Below, one piece after another: positions 34,125 to 45,732 of a stretch of DNA of 64,000 bases (position 1 is its first letter; each line of letters begins with the position of its first letter). Under the pieces are notes generated by a model, which saw only the letters and a list, made by a program, of their open reading frames with translations, did no database searches and was not told where the DNA came from. Made by a program: the position numbers and the translations under genes. Source of the stretch: Paraspadella gotoi. Lineage: Eukaryota; Chaetognatha. The stretch lies in contig CM119263.1 in assembly GCA_051294375.1 (NCBI GenBank), positions 7,107,645 to 7,171,644 of the forward strand. The letters are read 5' to 3'.

Positions 34125-36135
34125 AAAAAAAATGGACGGCGATGTTTTCATCCTTTCTCGCTAGGGGGACTAGAAAGAGGCGTTGGCGGTCGGAAAAGCG
34201 AACAAAGGAACAATGGAGGATCGAGAGGTGAAAACTTTATCACTTTGGCAAACAATTCGAAGAGCATCACTCTCGCTCTTTAAGAGGTGGGGGGTCTAGG
34301 GAGTGTTGGATGAAGGTGAGGGGAAGGCTGGATGATAAAGAGTGATGGAGCAATGGATTTGGGTCAGGAACTGCAGTAGTACTGAGGGTTAATGAGATGA
34401 ATCTATGACGATGGCGGACCATCTCGTAGAAAAAGTCGTTAGAAAATGTGATGAGCTTACGGATAAGGATAAAAGCAAATGAGAGGGCTGGTGAATCGGG
34501 TCTATAGATTGCCACAAACTGGGGAACATTTAAAGAACGGTGAACAGCGAACAAGCTCTGAAGAACAATCATAGTCCGAAGCAAAACATTTGAAAAAACA
34601 CATTCTCCGTGAACGTCTTGAAAAAGTAATATTTTTTTTTAGCTGTTAAACACTCAGCACCGAAGAACATAGCAGAGTTCGGGGAATATTTGTCTCTTAT
34701 CATAACTGTTGGGTTTTTTTTTCCTTTTCCTTCCCTCGCAGTGTAATCATCTTTAAAATAATGATGGTGTAAGGAAAGGAAACAGACGAGGAAGAGGAAG
34801 GGAAAGTATGAGGAGGAAGAGGAGTGGGAGGAGGGAGGAAGAAGAGAATTCGGGATGGAGGAAGGAAGGAAAGGGAATGGTAAAAAAAAAAAAAACCCTA
34901 AAAAAGAAAGAAAGGAAATACCAGATTGAGGCTACACAGGGGGACTGCGATAAAGATGCAGCCAGATACGCCCCCATTAAACCGCCGTTTCTCAAATCGC
35001 AAACGCGCGCGTTATTTCTTTTTATTTCTCTCTCCGTTTCATTTCCTGGCGCACGAGAAGAGCTTCGCCTCCTTTTTTTTTTTCCCCCTTTTCTCTTTTA
35101 TCATTCGGTTAGTTAGTTATTTTGTTCTCTTTTTTTGTTGTCATTTTGCTTTCTTTGTTTCATCCTTTTGAGCTTCTGTGCTCTTTATTTCCTTCCTTAT
35201 TTCTTTCTTTTCGTTTCCTTACGTCCGTTTTTTTTTTAACCCCCTTTTTTTTATAACTTTTCCTTTTTTCCCTTTTTTTTTCATTCCGTCTTTCCAAGCC
35301 ATCTTCTCCAAAAAGGCCAACCCTCTGCCTTCACTCGTCTAAACGAGTTTTAAAACGAAAAAATATGCGTTTGAATTGAGGACTGGACGATTGGTCGTCG
35401 TCTTCGGCGGAGGTTCTCTACAGTTTGTCAGGATGAAAATATGAAAATATGAAAATATGAAAAAATACTTTAAAAAAAATACTTAAAATACTAAGACGTG
35501 AGCGATGGGTGTTCCGCCGGTAATTACGTCCACGATTGTTAAGTGCCAAACTTGATAAACGTGGGGGAGTTTTTCGCTGCGAGAAATAGAAACAAAGGTT
35601 GTGGAGAGTATTATTATAAATAAGAAAATAAAATCCCCATACTAAATACGAATTCTTTGTAAATTCCTATGCTCGCTAGGAAACGTTACTTTATTTAGTA
35701 ATAATTTAGTCTAGTTTTTCCTCTTTACGACATATTAAGAGTGATGCAGACAGAAAAATGAAATGAATTAATTATGGACTCGAACGCGATAGAATGTGGC
35801 TTCTTCTTTCCTTCTTTTTTTTTCCAAGTTAAATAAATCGAGTGATAAAAAAAGGTTCCAGAACCTGTTAGTTCAGGGACGCGCCACGCGGTCGAAATTG
35901 AGGCGAAATTTGCTGGATGGATTTTTAAAATTTGGATCAAGAGGTGAGGGCAAAAAAAAATGGTTTGGTATATACTACGAGGCTTCCGGACGACGGAGCT
36001 GCAAAAAATGGGCACTTTTTGTTCCTATTTCCTGAATCTATTAAACTATTAAACAATATTTTCATTATGAAAAGTTTATTATTACTATTACTATATTTAC
36101 TATTACTAATTACTATGTTTACTCTTACCATTACA
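34125..36135. other. Gene-poor stretch
   Basis: A/G-rich at 34770-34915, T-rich at 35030-35290, and a (TGAAAATA)n run at about 35431-35466. Otherwise AT-rich and unremarkable. No open frame with a coding pattern or splice support. Confidence 0.5.
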
Positions 36136-36304
36136 AAATGCATAATCCAATCCATACTGCTAATCCATAACCATAATCCTTAATCTTAAAAACCAAAATC
36201 TCTAACCCTTTACAAAATTTCTAACCAAATCTCTAAAGTCTCGACCACCTCCAATCTAACCTAATCTTTAACCAAACCCCTCGCTAACATCTAACCTAAT
36301 CTTT
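36136..36304 (+). repeat. Degenerate TAACC-like tract, copy 2
   Basis: Repeated CTAACC, TCTAACC and TAATCCATAACC words resembling the tract at 30350-30530, followed by the same 48-bp element. Confidence 0.6.
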
Positions 36305-36352
36305 ATTCTGAATTTAAGCCGAAATTGGAGCGCTTTCGGAAAATATAGCCAA
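36305..36352 (+). repeat. 48-bp dispersed repeat, copy 2
   Basis: ATTCTGAATTTAAGCCGAAA and GGAAAATATAGCCAA match 30782-30830. Confidence 0.7.
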
Positions 36353-36972
36353 AAAAGATTCGGCGTCGCGCCCTCGAGTGGTTGCAAATTGGGTGAGCGA
36401 TGCGTCGGAGTCTTTTACTACTTTGATGGCGAATTGGGGTGGAGGGGGGGCGGTGGTAGGGGGGGGGAGAGAAACGATTGGAGATTTTCGAGAGAAAAAT
36501 CGGAGGGGAAAGAGGAAAATTGGGGTCAAGACACGAGAAGACAAAAAATTTACGGGATTTAGGATCCTCGCTTAACGACGGAATAAAAGAAGAACGCCAG
36601 CCAAGATAAGCTCGTTAGTTTGATAAAATAAAAGGAGAAAGGGAAAGATATAAAAAAAGAGGGAAGATATAAAAAAGGGAAGGAATGAATGAAAGAAGGA
36701 ATAAAATATAGAAAGAAAAGGGCTTAAAAAGGAAAGAATGAGAAAAAAAAGGGAAAAAATGTAAAAAAAAGGAAGAGAGATAGATAGATAGAAAGAAAGA
36801 AAGAAAGAAAGAANNNNNNNNNNAAAAAAAAAAAAAAAGAAGGAAAGAAAAAAAAAAGAAAATAGCGAAAGAAAATGGAGGCACGGCTTCGCTCCAAGGG
36901 TTGATATGAAAAGGTCATCGCCAGAAAATGTCAGGGGAGGCAACAAGATTTCGCGGGAGGAAAGAGGAAAGA
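36353..36972. other. Intergenic, A/G-rich, with a 10-N gap at 36814-36823
   Basis: GC-rich to about 36500, then A/G-rich with (GAAA)n around the 10-base N gap. No supported gene. Confidence 0.5.
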
Positions 36973-36975
36973 ATG

Positions 36976-37014
<39 letters not shown>

Positions 37015-37114
37015 ACGAGCGAGCGACAATCGAGATTGAATGAGGCCGGCGATGAGTCCAGACAAGGGTTTGTGAAGCGAGAGGAAAAAAATCGCGCCTT
37101 TTTTAGAGAAGAAA
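36973..37114 (+). CDS. Possible first coding exon starting with a poly-Ser run
   Basis: An ATG in AAAGAATGGCG opens a frame with Met-Ala, eleven Ser codons (a (GTC)n run read as TCG), then PTSERQSRLNEAGDESRQGF. It reaches a possible donor AAAA|GTGAGA near 37115. The part after the Ser run has a coding-like pattern. The repeat itself is one of many (GTC)n arrays in the window, so a non-coding origin is just as likely. Confidence 0.22.
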
Positions 37115-37948
37115 AGTGAGAGAGAGAGAGAGAGAGAGAGAAGGTCGAGGAGGAGCAGGAGCAGGAGCAGGAGGTGATGGGAGAAGGAAAGAGGAGTAAG
37201 GGGGATAGAGCGGGTAATGAGAGGTGAGAATAAGATTTAGATGAATAGAACTTTGTTTAAGTACAGTTGTAATTCCTGTAAACTTCTAGAGAAAATAAAA
37301 ACAAGAATTAAACCAACCAATGTTTTACATATAGAAATATAGAAACAGGGATTGTGAAACTCCAAATATAAACAACAACTCTGTTTGTGACACCAAAAAT
37401 GACCAATCCAAATCACTGTGAAGACTCAAGATTGTTCTCACGAGAACAACAACACGAGAAGCAACGAAGCAGGAGAGCAGCGAAGCAGTAAAGCGGCGGA
37501 GCAGCGCCTGATTCACGATGCGAAACTAAGGACGCGACTTCAGACATTTTGTGAGAAGACTGACGGAATTTCATGGTCTCGTTGAGCCGGAGAGTCCGAA
37601 GTTCGAGACCCGACGGGGACGTCGACGCTATCGATGGGTGGCGCCGCGTCTCGATCTTGGAAAGAAATAATAGCGAAGACATCACGACGCCGTTTAACGC
37701 TTTGGGGGTTGTTGAGGGGAGGGGGGGTGAATGGGAATGGGGGAAAGGAGAGGAAGAAGCGGTGAAAGTTGTTGTGAGAAACGAAAATGGGAATAGAAAG
37801 GAGAAAATAAAGTTGAGTTGTTGACGGAGAAAAAAAGAAAATAGAAAATGTAGAATTGTAGATTATAGCTGGCGATACAATCGACCTCTTGATCGACACC
37901 GATATATTTCGCCTGGAAATCCTTATCCTTTTTATTCTCATTTTATTT

Positions 37949-37951
<3 letters not shown>
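37115..37951. other. Intergenic, no gene seen
   Basis: Short GA at 37118-37141, AGGAGC repeats, AAGC/GCAGCG repeats near 37450-37505, and a GC-rich patch at 37570-37650 with a B-box-like GTTCGAGACCC but no convincing A box. Both strands are open over the GC patch without splice support. Confidence 0.45.

Positions 37952-37998
<47 letters not shown>
37952..37998. repeat. (GA)n microsatellite
   Basis: Pure GA array. Confidence 0.95.
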
Positions 37999-38000
<2 letters not shown>

Positions 38001-38276
38001 TCAAGAAGTAAAAAAAAGGAGTTGATTTCGGTGGAAAAGCCAAAGGGAAGAAAGATGAAAGAAATACGTAATTCCGAGAGATAAAAAAATGGCGGCAAAC
38101 GAGTTTTTGATGAAAGACGCGACAAAAGATGGAAAAAAGGTGTGAAAGAGGCAGATCACCTGTGAGAGTGTGAATATCGTGATCCATAGATGAATGATCA
38201 CGTAATGTAGATTCCTCCATAAATTTTTAAATTTGTCAGAACGTTTTTCTCTTTTTTTTCCATTTTTTTTTGACAC

Positions 38277-38463
38277 GCTAAACTTTTCTCTGATTACGCA
38301 AAATTTCATGAAAAAAATTAAAAAATTAATAGTACCAATAGTTAGTGTTATGTCTCGAATAGATGGAAAAAAAACCTCGTTTAAAAATTCGATCGGGAAG
38401 TGGGGTAACTAAGGCTTACCAATGGCATCCTCCACGCCAATCGTTCTCTCAAATAATTTTTTT
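38277..38463 (+). repeat. Dispersed ~185-bp repeat, copy 1
   Basis: Landmarks GCTAAACTTTTCTCTGATTA, GTTATGTCTCGAATAGATGG, GGGGTAACTAAGGCTTACCA and ATGGCATCCTCCACGCCAAT recur at 57558-57740. A 15-base part (AAGTGGGGTAACTAA) also occurs near 48872. Class unknown. Confidence 0.8.
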
Positions 38464-40261
38464 TATTTAATACATTTGAAAGGGAAAAAAAGAAATTCAG
38501 AATGCAGGTTGCAGAAAGGTACAGATAATCTGGACATACTGACATGATAATCATGACCTTTTATGTCTTGTGAAATGGGGGCAGTAAAGAAACCTAAAAA
38601 ATTCGATCATTAAGTCAGTCAATGAACCCTTTCCAATGGGCTATTCCGCGAAATTTTTTTTCTTAATTTAAACGGATGATAAGTAAAAGAATTAAATTCC
38701 TTGTATAAAGGTTGTTATATTTAAAAAGAAAATTATCAATACAAATAAACACAATGATGTCTTGCTTTGTCAAATATGTCACCAGCTATGTAATTTTTTA
38801 AAATTTTATTATGATAAACAAGCAGCGTGTCAGCTTTTGTTTGCAGTTGAAGATAATGAAAAATGACAATTTTTTTTTCACAGACAAGAAGGTAGACGTC
38901 CAGACTGTTTATATCAATCTGAAAATATTTTTGTATTTATCATTTTTCAAATTTAAAAAAACATTTTATCCAGCTACTTCATAAATTTTTGCTTGTTTTT
39001 TACTTTAACTAAAAAATACAAGCAAATTTATAGAGTAGAGCAAATTTAATGGTAATCAAAATGTAATTTAGTCTTTCCTTTTTCAAATTACGAAAGAAAA
39101 AAAAAATTTCACATGCTTCATTGAAATTTTTAATGCAAAAAAACTGTTATACTTTTAACTCCGATTTAAATAAAAGCTGTGTAAAGTTTATGGATAAAAT
39201 TTAATAAAACTATTTCAGAGAGGTGTCCCATGATTAGGGCTTTAATTTAATACCTCACCCACTTTCCTACCTCTTTTCTTTCCAAAGTTATTTAAGAAAA
39301 CTTTTTTTTACCGTGAGAGAACTAAGGATTTGAACTACGCAGTACAAATCTTTGTTAAATAAAAATTTCAGCAAAGCGGGAGTATCTCAATTATCCTATT
39401 GTACAATACCTAAATTTTAAAATAAAACTTAAAGAAAAATTTTCCGTCCTCTAGAGACATATCACTTTCAGGTTTACCATTCGTCTTACACATTTATGGA
39501 TTATGCTGGAAGAAATCAGCAAAACGTTTCTCTTTTTTTTAAATAGTTTACTAGCGCGTCAGAAATCTAAGAAGAAACTCGAAAATTTTATTCTGACAAA
39601 TTTTGCCTTTCAAGGCTGACGTTTATGACTATATCTCGAAACCATTGTAGGAATTTAAAAACGGTTTTTTGCAAGTGAATATTGATATCATCCTCCAGGG
39701 ACCGGCATAAAAATATATAAAAAAATAAACTAATATTGGCTCTCGAGTGAGGTATCTACGTAATGAGATGTTTTGAAAAACGTCTCAGAACTTGTACAGT
39801 GTACACAAACAATTTTAGCTACGAGTACTTTTTAAAATTTTTAATTTACAGAAAGTGATAAATACTAAGATGCTTTTTGAGCATAATTTTCAAAGTAACG
39901 TTGTCACGTGATCATCAGATTATGCGTTCACATAAAAAGGTTACTTAATCGAAAAAACTCGTTTCTTTTTTTTCACATTTCTTGTACAGAATTAGAAATA
40001 CATAAAAGTAACATATTGCGTCTCTATTCGTCTACTAACAAAATAAAAAAAGGCAAAAAAATAAAGGCGAAAAAAAATGTGAGTTTGGCCAAAAAGATTC
40101 GTTTCTGTCCACTAATCTAAGCGTCAGGATTTGACCTCAAGGAAAATATTCAGAGGGAAGAAAAGATAAAGAAAGGAAAAGTCCAGAAAAAAATATGGAA
40201 AAAAAATGCTACGGGAATAAGAAAGAGAGAAAATGGAGATGGAGGGGAAAACGACATCTAG

Positions 40262-40266
<5 letters not shown>
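38464..40266. other. AT-rich gene-free DNA
   Basis: About 1.8 kb of AT-rich sequence with no sizeable open frame. Its texture resembles 56440-57530, which also precedes or follows a copy of the ~185-bp repeat, so both may be remains of one large non-coding or decayed element. No terminal repeats were identified. Confidence 0.5.

Positions 40267-40311
<45 letters not shown>
40267..40311. repeat. (GA)n microsatellite
   Basis: GA array followed by GAATTTGAATTTTGAATTTG repeats. Confidence 0.93.
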
Positions 40312-40314
<3 letters not shown>

Positions 40315-41500
40315 TGAATTTTGAATTTGAAAAACAAAAGTGCGAGCTTTAGGCTTGTACTTTAAACAGCCCTAAAAAGCTACCTTATCTTATGATTTGT
40401 AAGTATTAATAGTTTTTTGAGTTTTCATGGTACTGAACAACTGATCAATTCTAATATTCTAGTGGACAATAGGCATGGGCTCTTTCTAACTCACAATTTA
40501 AGCAGACAGAGAGAGACAGAGAGAGAGAGAGAGAAAATAAAAACCACCACGGAAAAAAATCCGAGCTGATTTGTCACATACGATCGTCGTATATCTATGT
40601 TTATTCTATTCACATTTATCAAAATACTTCTGAAAATAAAAAAAAGTCGATAAATAACATCTGATCTGATAGTGAGAACATTTCCCTTTGCGAATCACAA
40701 ACTACAAATCACTCGTAATGCTCCGGACCTTCCCTGTTTCGTGCACAATCTCTATTGGTGACCATCCGGCTTTTCACGCCGTCCCCCTACCCAGGCCTAC
40801 CCTCTTCCCCCTTTCTATTTTTCGCCCATTTTGTTTTGTTTTACATTTTTTTTTGTCTTTCATACAAAAAGAAAAAAAAAAGGGGATGGGGCGTTTTCTT
40901 TTTTTTTTTGGGTCGGACAGAAACCAATTTGAAACCAAAGTCGAGGGGAGAAAGTCGTTAAACGGAACAAGCTCATTACGAAGAAATGAAAGACTGAAAA
41001 GAGGGCGTGGTTGTGGAAGAGGGTGGGAGGTGGAAAGGGGAGGTGGGGGAGAGAAAAGGAAAAAAAAGTGGGGAAGGGGGAATTATAGGGAGAGGGAATA
41101 AGGAGAAGGAAAGCGGTAATGAAGGAGAAGATATCGCTGTTCCAAGTGTGGACGAGGCGATAGCGGGAGGTCGTAAAAAATGAAGATAAAGGTTGGCAGA
41201 ACCGTCGGCTTTCGGGAACGAGCTCGTGTATATAAATGACGAACTGTTATTGGCTTTATGCCAAAGGATTCTTTTACTGACTTATTGTAGTTTATTTTTA
41301 TTGTGGATTTAGGAAAGGATAGATGGATGGATGATAAGATCGATGGATTAAATACGTGATGAATGGATTGATTGACGCCGCCAACTGCAAGGAACGCTTG
41401 TCCAGAAGATGGCGCTGTCAGTCAAACCGTCGATGGTCGACCTGCGTCGAAAATTCTTTGAAGTTTGAACCATGGAATCTATGGAACGCTAGAGTTTCCT
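40312..41500. other. Intergenic, no gene seen
   Basis: AT-rich, then G/A-rich at 40980-41130. Open frames at 40688-41101 lack a coding pattern. Short GATGGATGGAT repeats at 41324-41350. Confidence 0.45.
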
Positions 41501-41514
41501 CTTCTCTCTCTCTC

Positions 41515-41566
<52 letters not shown>

Positions 41567-41615
41567 CTCTCTCTTCTTCTCTCTCTCTCTCCTCTCTCTC
41601 TCTCGCTCTCTCTCG
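41501..41615. repeat. (CT)n microsatellite
   Basis: CT array with short interruptions, followed at 41718-41755 by a (GTC)n array and more GTC runs to 41880. Confidence 0.95.
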
Positions 41616-41716
41616 TTTTCTTTCTTTTTTTCTTTATTTTTCTTACTGCTTTTCTTGGATTTTGTCAGAAGTCGTTCGAAAATCGTTTTTCTCAGAGACT
41701 ACTTTACCGAAACTCA

Positions 41717-41717
<1 letters not shown>

Positions 41718-41754
<37 letters not shown>

Positions 41755-41880
41755 TTTGCGCGTCTTCTTCGTCGTCTTCGGCGTCATTTTTGAAGACTTT
41801 ACGGTCCAAGTCAGGCATTGCATTGAGTCTCAGACATTTTAAGCCGTCGTCGTCGTTTTCGTCGTCGTCGTCGTCGTTCA
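41718..41880. repeat. (GTC)n / (TCG)n arrays
   Basis: Two trinucleotide arrays (41718-41755 and about 41843-41879) separated by GTC-rich sequence. Reads as poly-Ser, poly-Val or poly-Arg by frame, and poly-Asp on the other strand. Confidence 0.93.
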
Positions 41881-43148
41881 TGTCTTCACTTTCTTTCACT
41901 TCCTTCCTCTATTTAAAGTCACCTCACCAGCGACAGGAATCTTCACAGAATCTTTTTTAATCATCTTCACTGCTTCTTTCACTATTCATTCGTTCAGCCA
42001 TTAAAATTGCCTCTTTTTCTGTCCGACCAGTCAAACCTTCACACGCAGTTTACGAGTGCCACTTTGCTGTCTTTGTCTGTCTTTGTCTGTTTTTGTCTGT
42101 CCCTGCAGTGAGCTTTTTCTCTCCTCAAAAAAGCTTTCGTATATACGCTGTCTTGTGACTTTTAAAAAGTTAAAGATATATTAAATTAAATAAATTTATC
42201 TTTTCATATATTTATTCTTTAATTACAAGTATAAGCAGATAAACTGGTTCCAGATCCTCTTTAACCATGGAATGCTATGGAACGCGCTCTGAGCTCGAAA
42301 CAAGACCTCACATTGTCTGACATTGTCTCAGTCGATGACGAAGAGGACGACTACAACAACAACAACAACGACAACGACAATGGTTTCCACGTCTAGGACG
42401 TCGGAAAAGAAAATGAAAGAGTCAAGGGCGGGGAAGAGGAGGAGGAGGAGGAGGAGGAAGAGGATGAAGACTGAGACTGAGAATAAGAGAGAGAAAAGAA
42501 ATGGCACCAAGGGGTGAGTTTTATGAGGATGGAATAGAGTGGAAAAGGCGGAGAGGGAAAGGGAGAAGGGGTGAGGCTAAGCGGCGGTGGTGAGGGGAGT
42601 AAAGATGCGCTGGGCGTCGGGTCGCGGGTCTGAGATTATTCGCCGATAACTTGGGAACTGACTCGCCATTGCAGCGAATTAAGAAGGTAAGTTTAAAAAA
42701 AAAAGAACTGAAGCAACTGGCGATGGAAGAGAGAAAAGGTAAGGATTATCTGAAGTAAGGTACGAACTCCGTCCACATCCTTTTCTCCTTTTTATAACGA
42801 GAGAAAAAAGATTATGTTGGCTCCGCGATGGGGGGGGGATGGCGACGCGCTCGCGTAATTGAAGTCACTCGGTTTTCCCCGTTTTAATTCACGCGCATGC
42901 GCGGGAACGTCGCTCTCCACGCGATCGATGGTCGGGTTTTTTTTTAATCCCACGCATTTTTCCAAATCCCCAATGTGGGGGGGGGCGGATGATAAGGGGG
43001 GCGGAATGTTTGATTAAAATTCTATTTTTTTTCTTCGCTAAAGTTAATTGAAATCCTTTATTTTGACGGTGCAGAGACAAGAAGAGAGAGAGAGGAAGAA
43101 AAAAAAGAAAATAAGTCTGGCTCGTCGTTTTTACTTGTCAAAAACAGG
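41881..43148. other. Gene-poor stretch
   Basis: Contains CTGTCTTTGT tandem words (42071-42105), an ACA/ACG run (42350-42382), GGA-rich DNA (42430-42470) and a GC patch (42600-42680). Two GTAAG-type donor-like sites near 42690 and 42740 have no frame support. No gene called. Confidence 0.45.
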
Positions 43149-43167
43149 CTGAGAGAGAGAGAGGAGA

Positions 43168-43261
<94 letters not shown>

Positions 43262-43306
43262 TAAAAGAAAGAAAGAGTAAGAGAAAGAGAGTAAAAGAAA
43301 GAGAGA

Positions 43307-43375
<69 letters not shown>
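43149..43375. repeat. Long interrupted (GA)n array
   Basis: About 225 bases of GA with AAAGAGTAAAAGAAAG-type inserts in the middle. Confidence 0.95.
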
Positions 43376-43499
43376 TTTCGTAAAAAGCGAAAATGGCGAA
43401 AAAATTGAAAGAAATCAGCAGAAAAATTGAGTTAATGACGTCGGCTCACCTGAAGACCGAAGGAAATGGAAAGGAGGCATGAAAGGGAAAAATGGAAAT

Positions 43500-43605
43500 A
43501 AAGGGATAAGAAGGGAAAGGAGTAGAATGGGGAGGGGAAATGGGGAAAAGGGGAGGGGAAATGGGGAAAAGAGGATGGGAAATGGAAAAGGGGAGTGGAA
43601 ATGTA
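43500..43605 (+). repeat. ~21-bp tandem repeat, G/A-rich
   Basis: Units of about 21 bases, GGGGAGGGGAAATGGGGAAAA, in about four to five imperfect copies. Confidence 0.7.
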
Positions 43606-43999
43606 AATTAGCGATCGTTTTCCGAAGGTTGATAATGTTTTTTCGCAGATAAGATTTTCAAAAAAGAATCTTACTTTTCACAGTAGGTCCATTTTTTTAA
43701 ACCGGTTGAGCAAATGCTAATGCATTTTTGATAGGATTTTTAATCAAAATGTTTTTGATTACGCTTTATGTTAAAATTATATTATGTATAAATATTTTGT
43801 TATAAATCTAGTTTTATGCTTTCATCACCCCTTATGTCACGGTACTATCACTATCATCGATTATCACTTTCGATCGCCACTCGTCACCTCGTCTTTTCTT
43901 TTATCACCAAGTCACATTAGCCGCGATCACAGCCTCGCATCTGTGATCACCGCTCTAAAGATAATAAAGCCGGCGACTCGCGACTTCATTATTTATCTT
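43606..43999. other. Intergenic, no gene seen
   Basis: AT-rich, then CATCACC/TCATCA-rich. No supported gene. Confidence 0.4.
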
Positions 44000-44215
44000 C
44001 GTGACGGACGGACGGACGGAGGGATGGAAGGACGGAGGGGATCGATGGGGTGAAAGGACGGACGGAGAGACGGACTAACAGACAAGTGGGCGTTCGGAGG
44101 GACAGACGGGCGAACCGAGACTTGGGGGGCGAGAGACGAACGGACGGATAAACATACGGACAGAAGAAAAGAAAGGAGAGATGGATGGATGAAAGGACTG
44201 GGTGGATGAACGGAC
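44000..44215 (+). repeat. Degenerate (GGAC)n tetranucleotide tract
   Basis: GACGGACGGACGGACGGAGG and related GGAY words extend over about 200 bases with decreasing regularity. Confidence 0.85.
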
Positions 44216-44282
44216 AGACCGCTTCTCAAATACTGCATAATATATCCGTTTACTCCCTCCTTCTCATTTTCCAATCTCCGCC

Positions 44283-44285
<3 letters not shown>

Positions 44286-44333
<48 letters not shown>
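44286..44333. repeat. (CT)n microsatellite
   Basis: Pure CT array. Confidence 0.95.
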
Positions 44334-44335
<2 letters not shown>

Positions 44336-44409
44336 GTTCCGAAGTCCCTCACTCATTGAATTCAGCCTCGGAGTCTGCGATGGAGGATTTGGAATTCATG
44401 AGATCGCCA

Positions 44410-44450
44410 TGGCAACGACGACGAAGACGACGACGACGACGACGACGCCC
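44410..44450. repeat. (ACG)n array
   Basis: ACGACGACGAAGACGACGAC-type trinucleotide repeat. The GC-rich DNA after it (to about 44690) is open on both strands but has no splice or domain support. Confidence 0.9.
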
Positions 44451-44707
44451 ATAGCGATCGGGACGGGATTTAGACTTCGACGGCGGTCGTTACGTCGAGC
44501 GTGGCGGCGCCGCCGGCCTCTCTTCGTCGTCCGCCCTGAAACGCCACCAAAGCCTAATTCTTCCCCTAACGTTTTACTGTTCGACCGCCCAACGCCGCCC
44601 CGTTCGACCGATCCATCCCAAGCCACTGCTTCCCCGTCTGCCAACCACGCGAGGTCGGTTAGAATATGTTCGATCCGGCTCTCTTGTGTACAACAGTGAA
44701 TGACTGT

Positions 44708-44803
44708 AGCCTTAAACCACCAAAGCCTGTCCAAAGTCAGGGGCAAGATAGCTTATTTATTAAATGAATGGATAATTTTTATATTGGTTGTACCAATTTC
44801 ATA
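44708..44803 (-). repeat. Dispersed ~95-bp repeat, copy 3 (inverted)
   Basis: CCAAAGCCTGTCCAAAGTCA, GGGGCAAGATAGCTTATTTA and TTTTTATATTGGTTGTACCA are the complement of the copies at 27236 and 32131. Confidence 0.83.
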
Positions 44804-45550
44804 AGTTACTCATTTCTTATTAGGCGACTTTTTAAACTGACAAAAACAATATAGTAAATATCTTTAAACAAAAAAAGTATTCTTTCAAGTCACGTCCAAA
44901 GAATAAACCATTTTCAAAATAGAAATCAGATCTGCGATCGAAATTGGCTATTTATTCTATTCGAATTCACCCGATCTACATTTGGCTAAATAACAACAAA
45001 AAGTTACCATTTGTACTCATTTTTATCTTTTTACCGCAATTCACATCACTGAAGTAATCGCTATTTTTGCCAACAATGGGGAATGAGACGAGACAACGCA
45101 CATTTCTCGATAAAACGCGCCGCATCAACATCCAAATAATCGTCGCTCTCTTTCCAGCTCCATCAACGACCCCCTTTTCTGCATCAAAAGTACATCACCC
45201 CGCTCCCCATCAACTGCTTCTCTTCCCCCGACGATACAGACTGCATAAAATGAAGAGAATAATGCGGGAAGATGAGTCACTAANNNNNNNNNNGAGTGAT
45301 GAAACTCAGTCTGAAGATTGGAGAGAATCACCGAGCCAGTTAATTACTGGAGTTTATAGTGATTAGCAAGTCGCTGGATGATGGTTTGTGAGTGAGGGTG
45401 GGAATTATTGCTCGTGTGAGGTGAACGCCGTTTAGTTGAGTTTAGTTGAGTTCGAAGAGAGGCGACTGTTCACTGTGAGTGTTCAGTGTTCACGTCGGTG
45501 AAGGCCATCAGCAACCGTGATTATTGAAACTATCAGAGAGGAGAAGAGAA
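44804..45550. other. Intergenic with a 10-N gap at 45284-45293
   Basis: AT-rich, then mixed. A GTTTAGTTGA doublet lies at about 45430-45450. No gene seen. Confidence 0.5.
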
Positions 45551-45551
45551 T

Positions 45552-45599
<48 letters not shown>
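45551..45599. repeat. (GA)n microsatellite
   Basis: Pure GA array. Confidence 0.95.
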
Positions 45600-45602
<3 letters not shown>

Positions 45603-45705
45603 GAGGGGAAACGAAATTAGGATTTTCATCCTTTTTTTTCCTTTTTCTTATTTTTTTTAATCTAATGGAAGTAGAAAGCTAATTACCTCAGGCAAAGGCT
45701 TAAGT

Positions 45706-45732
45706 CCTGATAACAGCTCTGTTGTTATCAGG
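45706..45732. other. Perfect 10-bp hairpin
   Basis: CCTGATAACA, a 7-base loop, and TGTTATCAGG (45706-45715 and 45723-45732). It is an isolated palindrome with no neighbouring gene to give it a role. Confidence 0.6.

Noticed and set aside
37573-37625. Second tRNA-like or SINE promoter (GTTCGAGACCC)
   Set aside because: No A box at the right distance and no repeat copy elsewhere in the window.
44409-44699. 96-codon frame starting with a Thr run, and a 116-codon antisense frame
   Set aside because: Both strands are open because of a GC-rich (ACG)n context. No splice site, domain or consistent codon bias chooses one.
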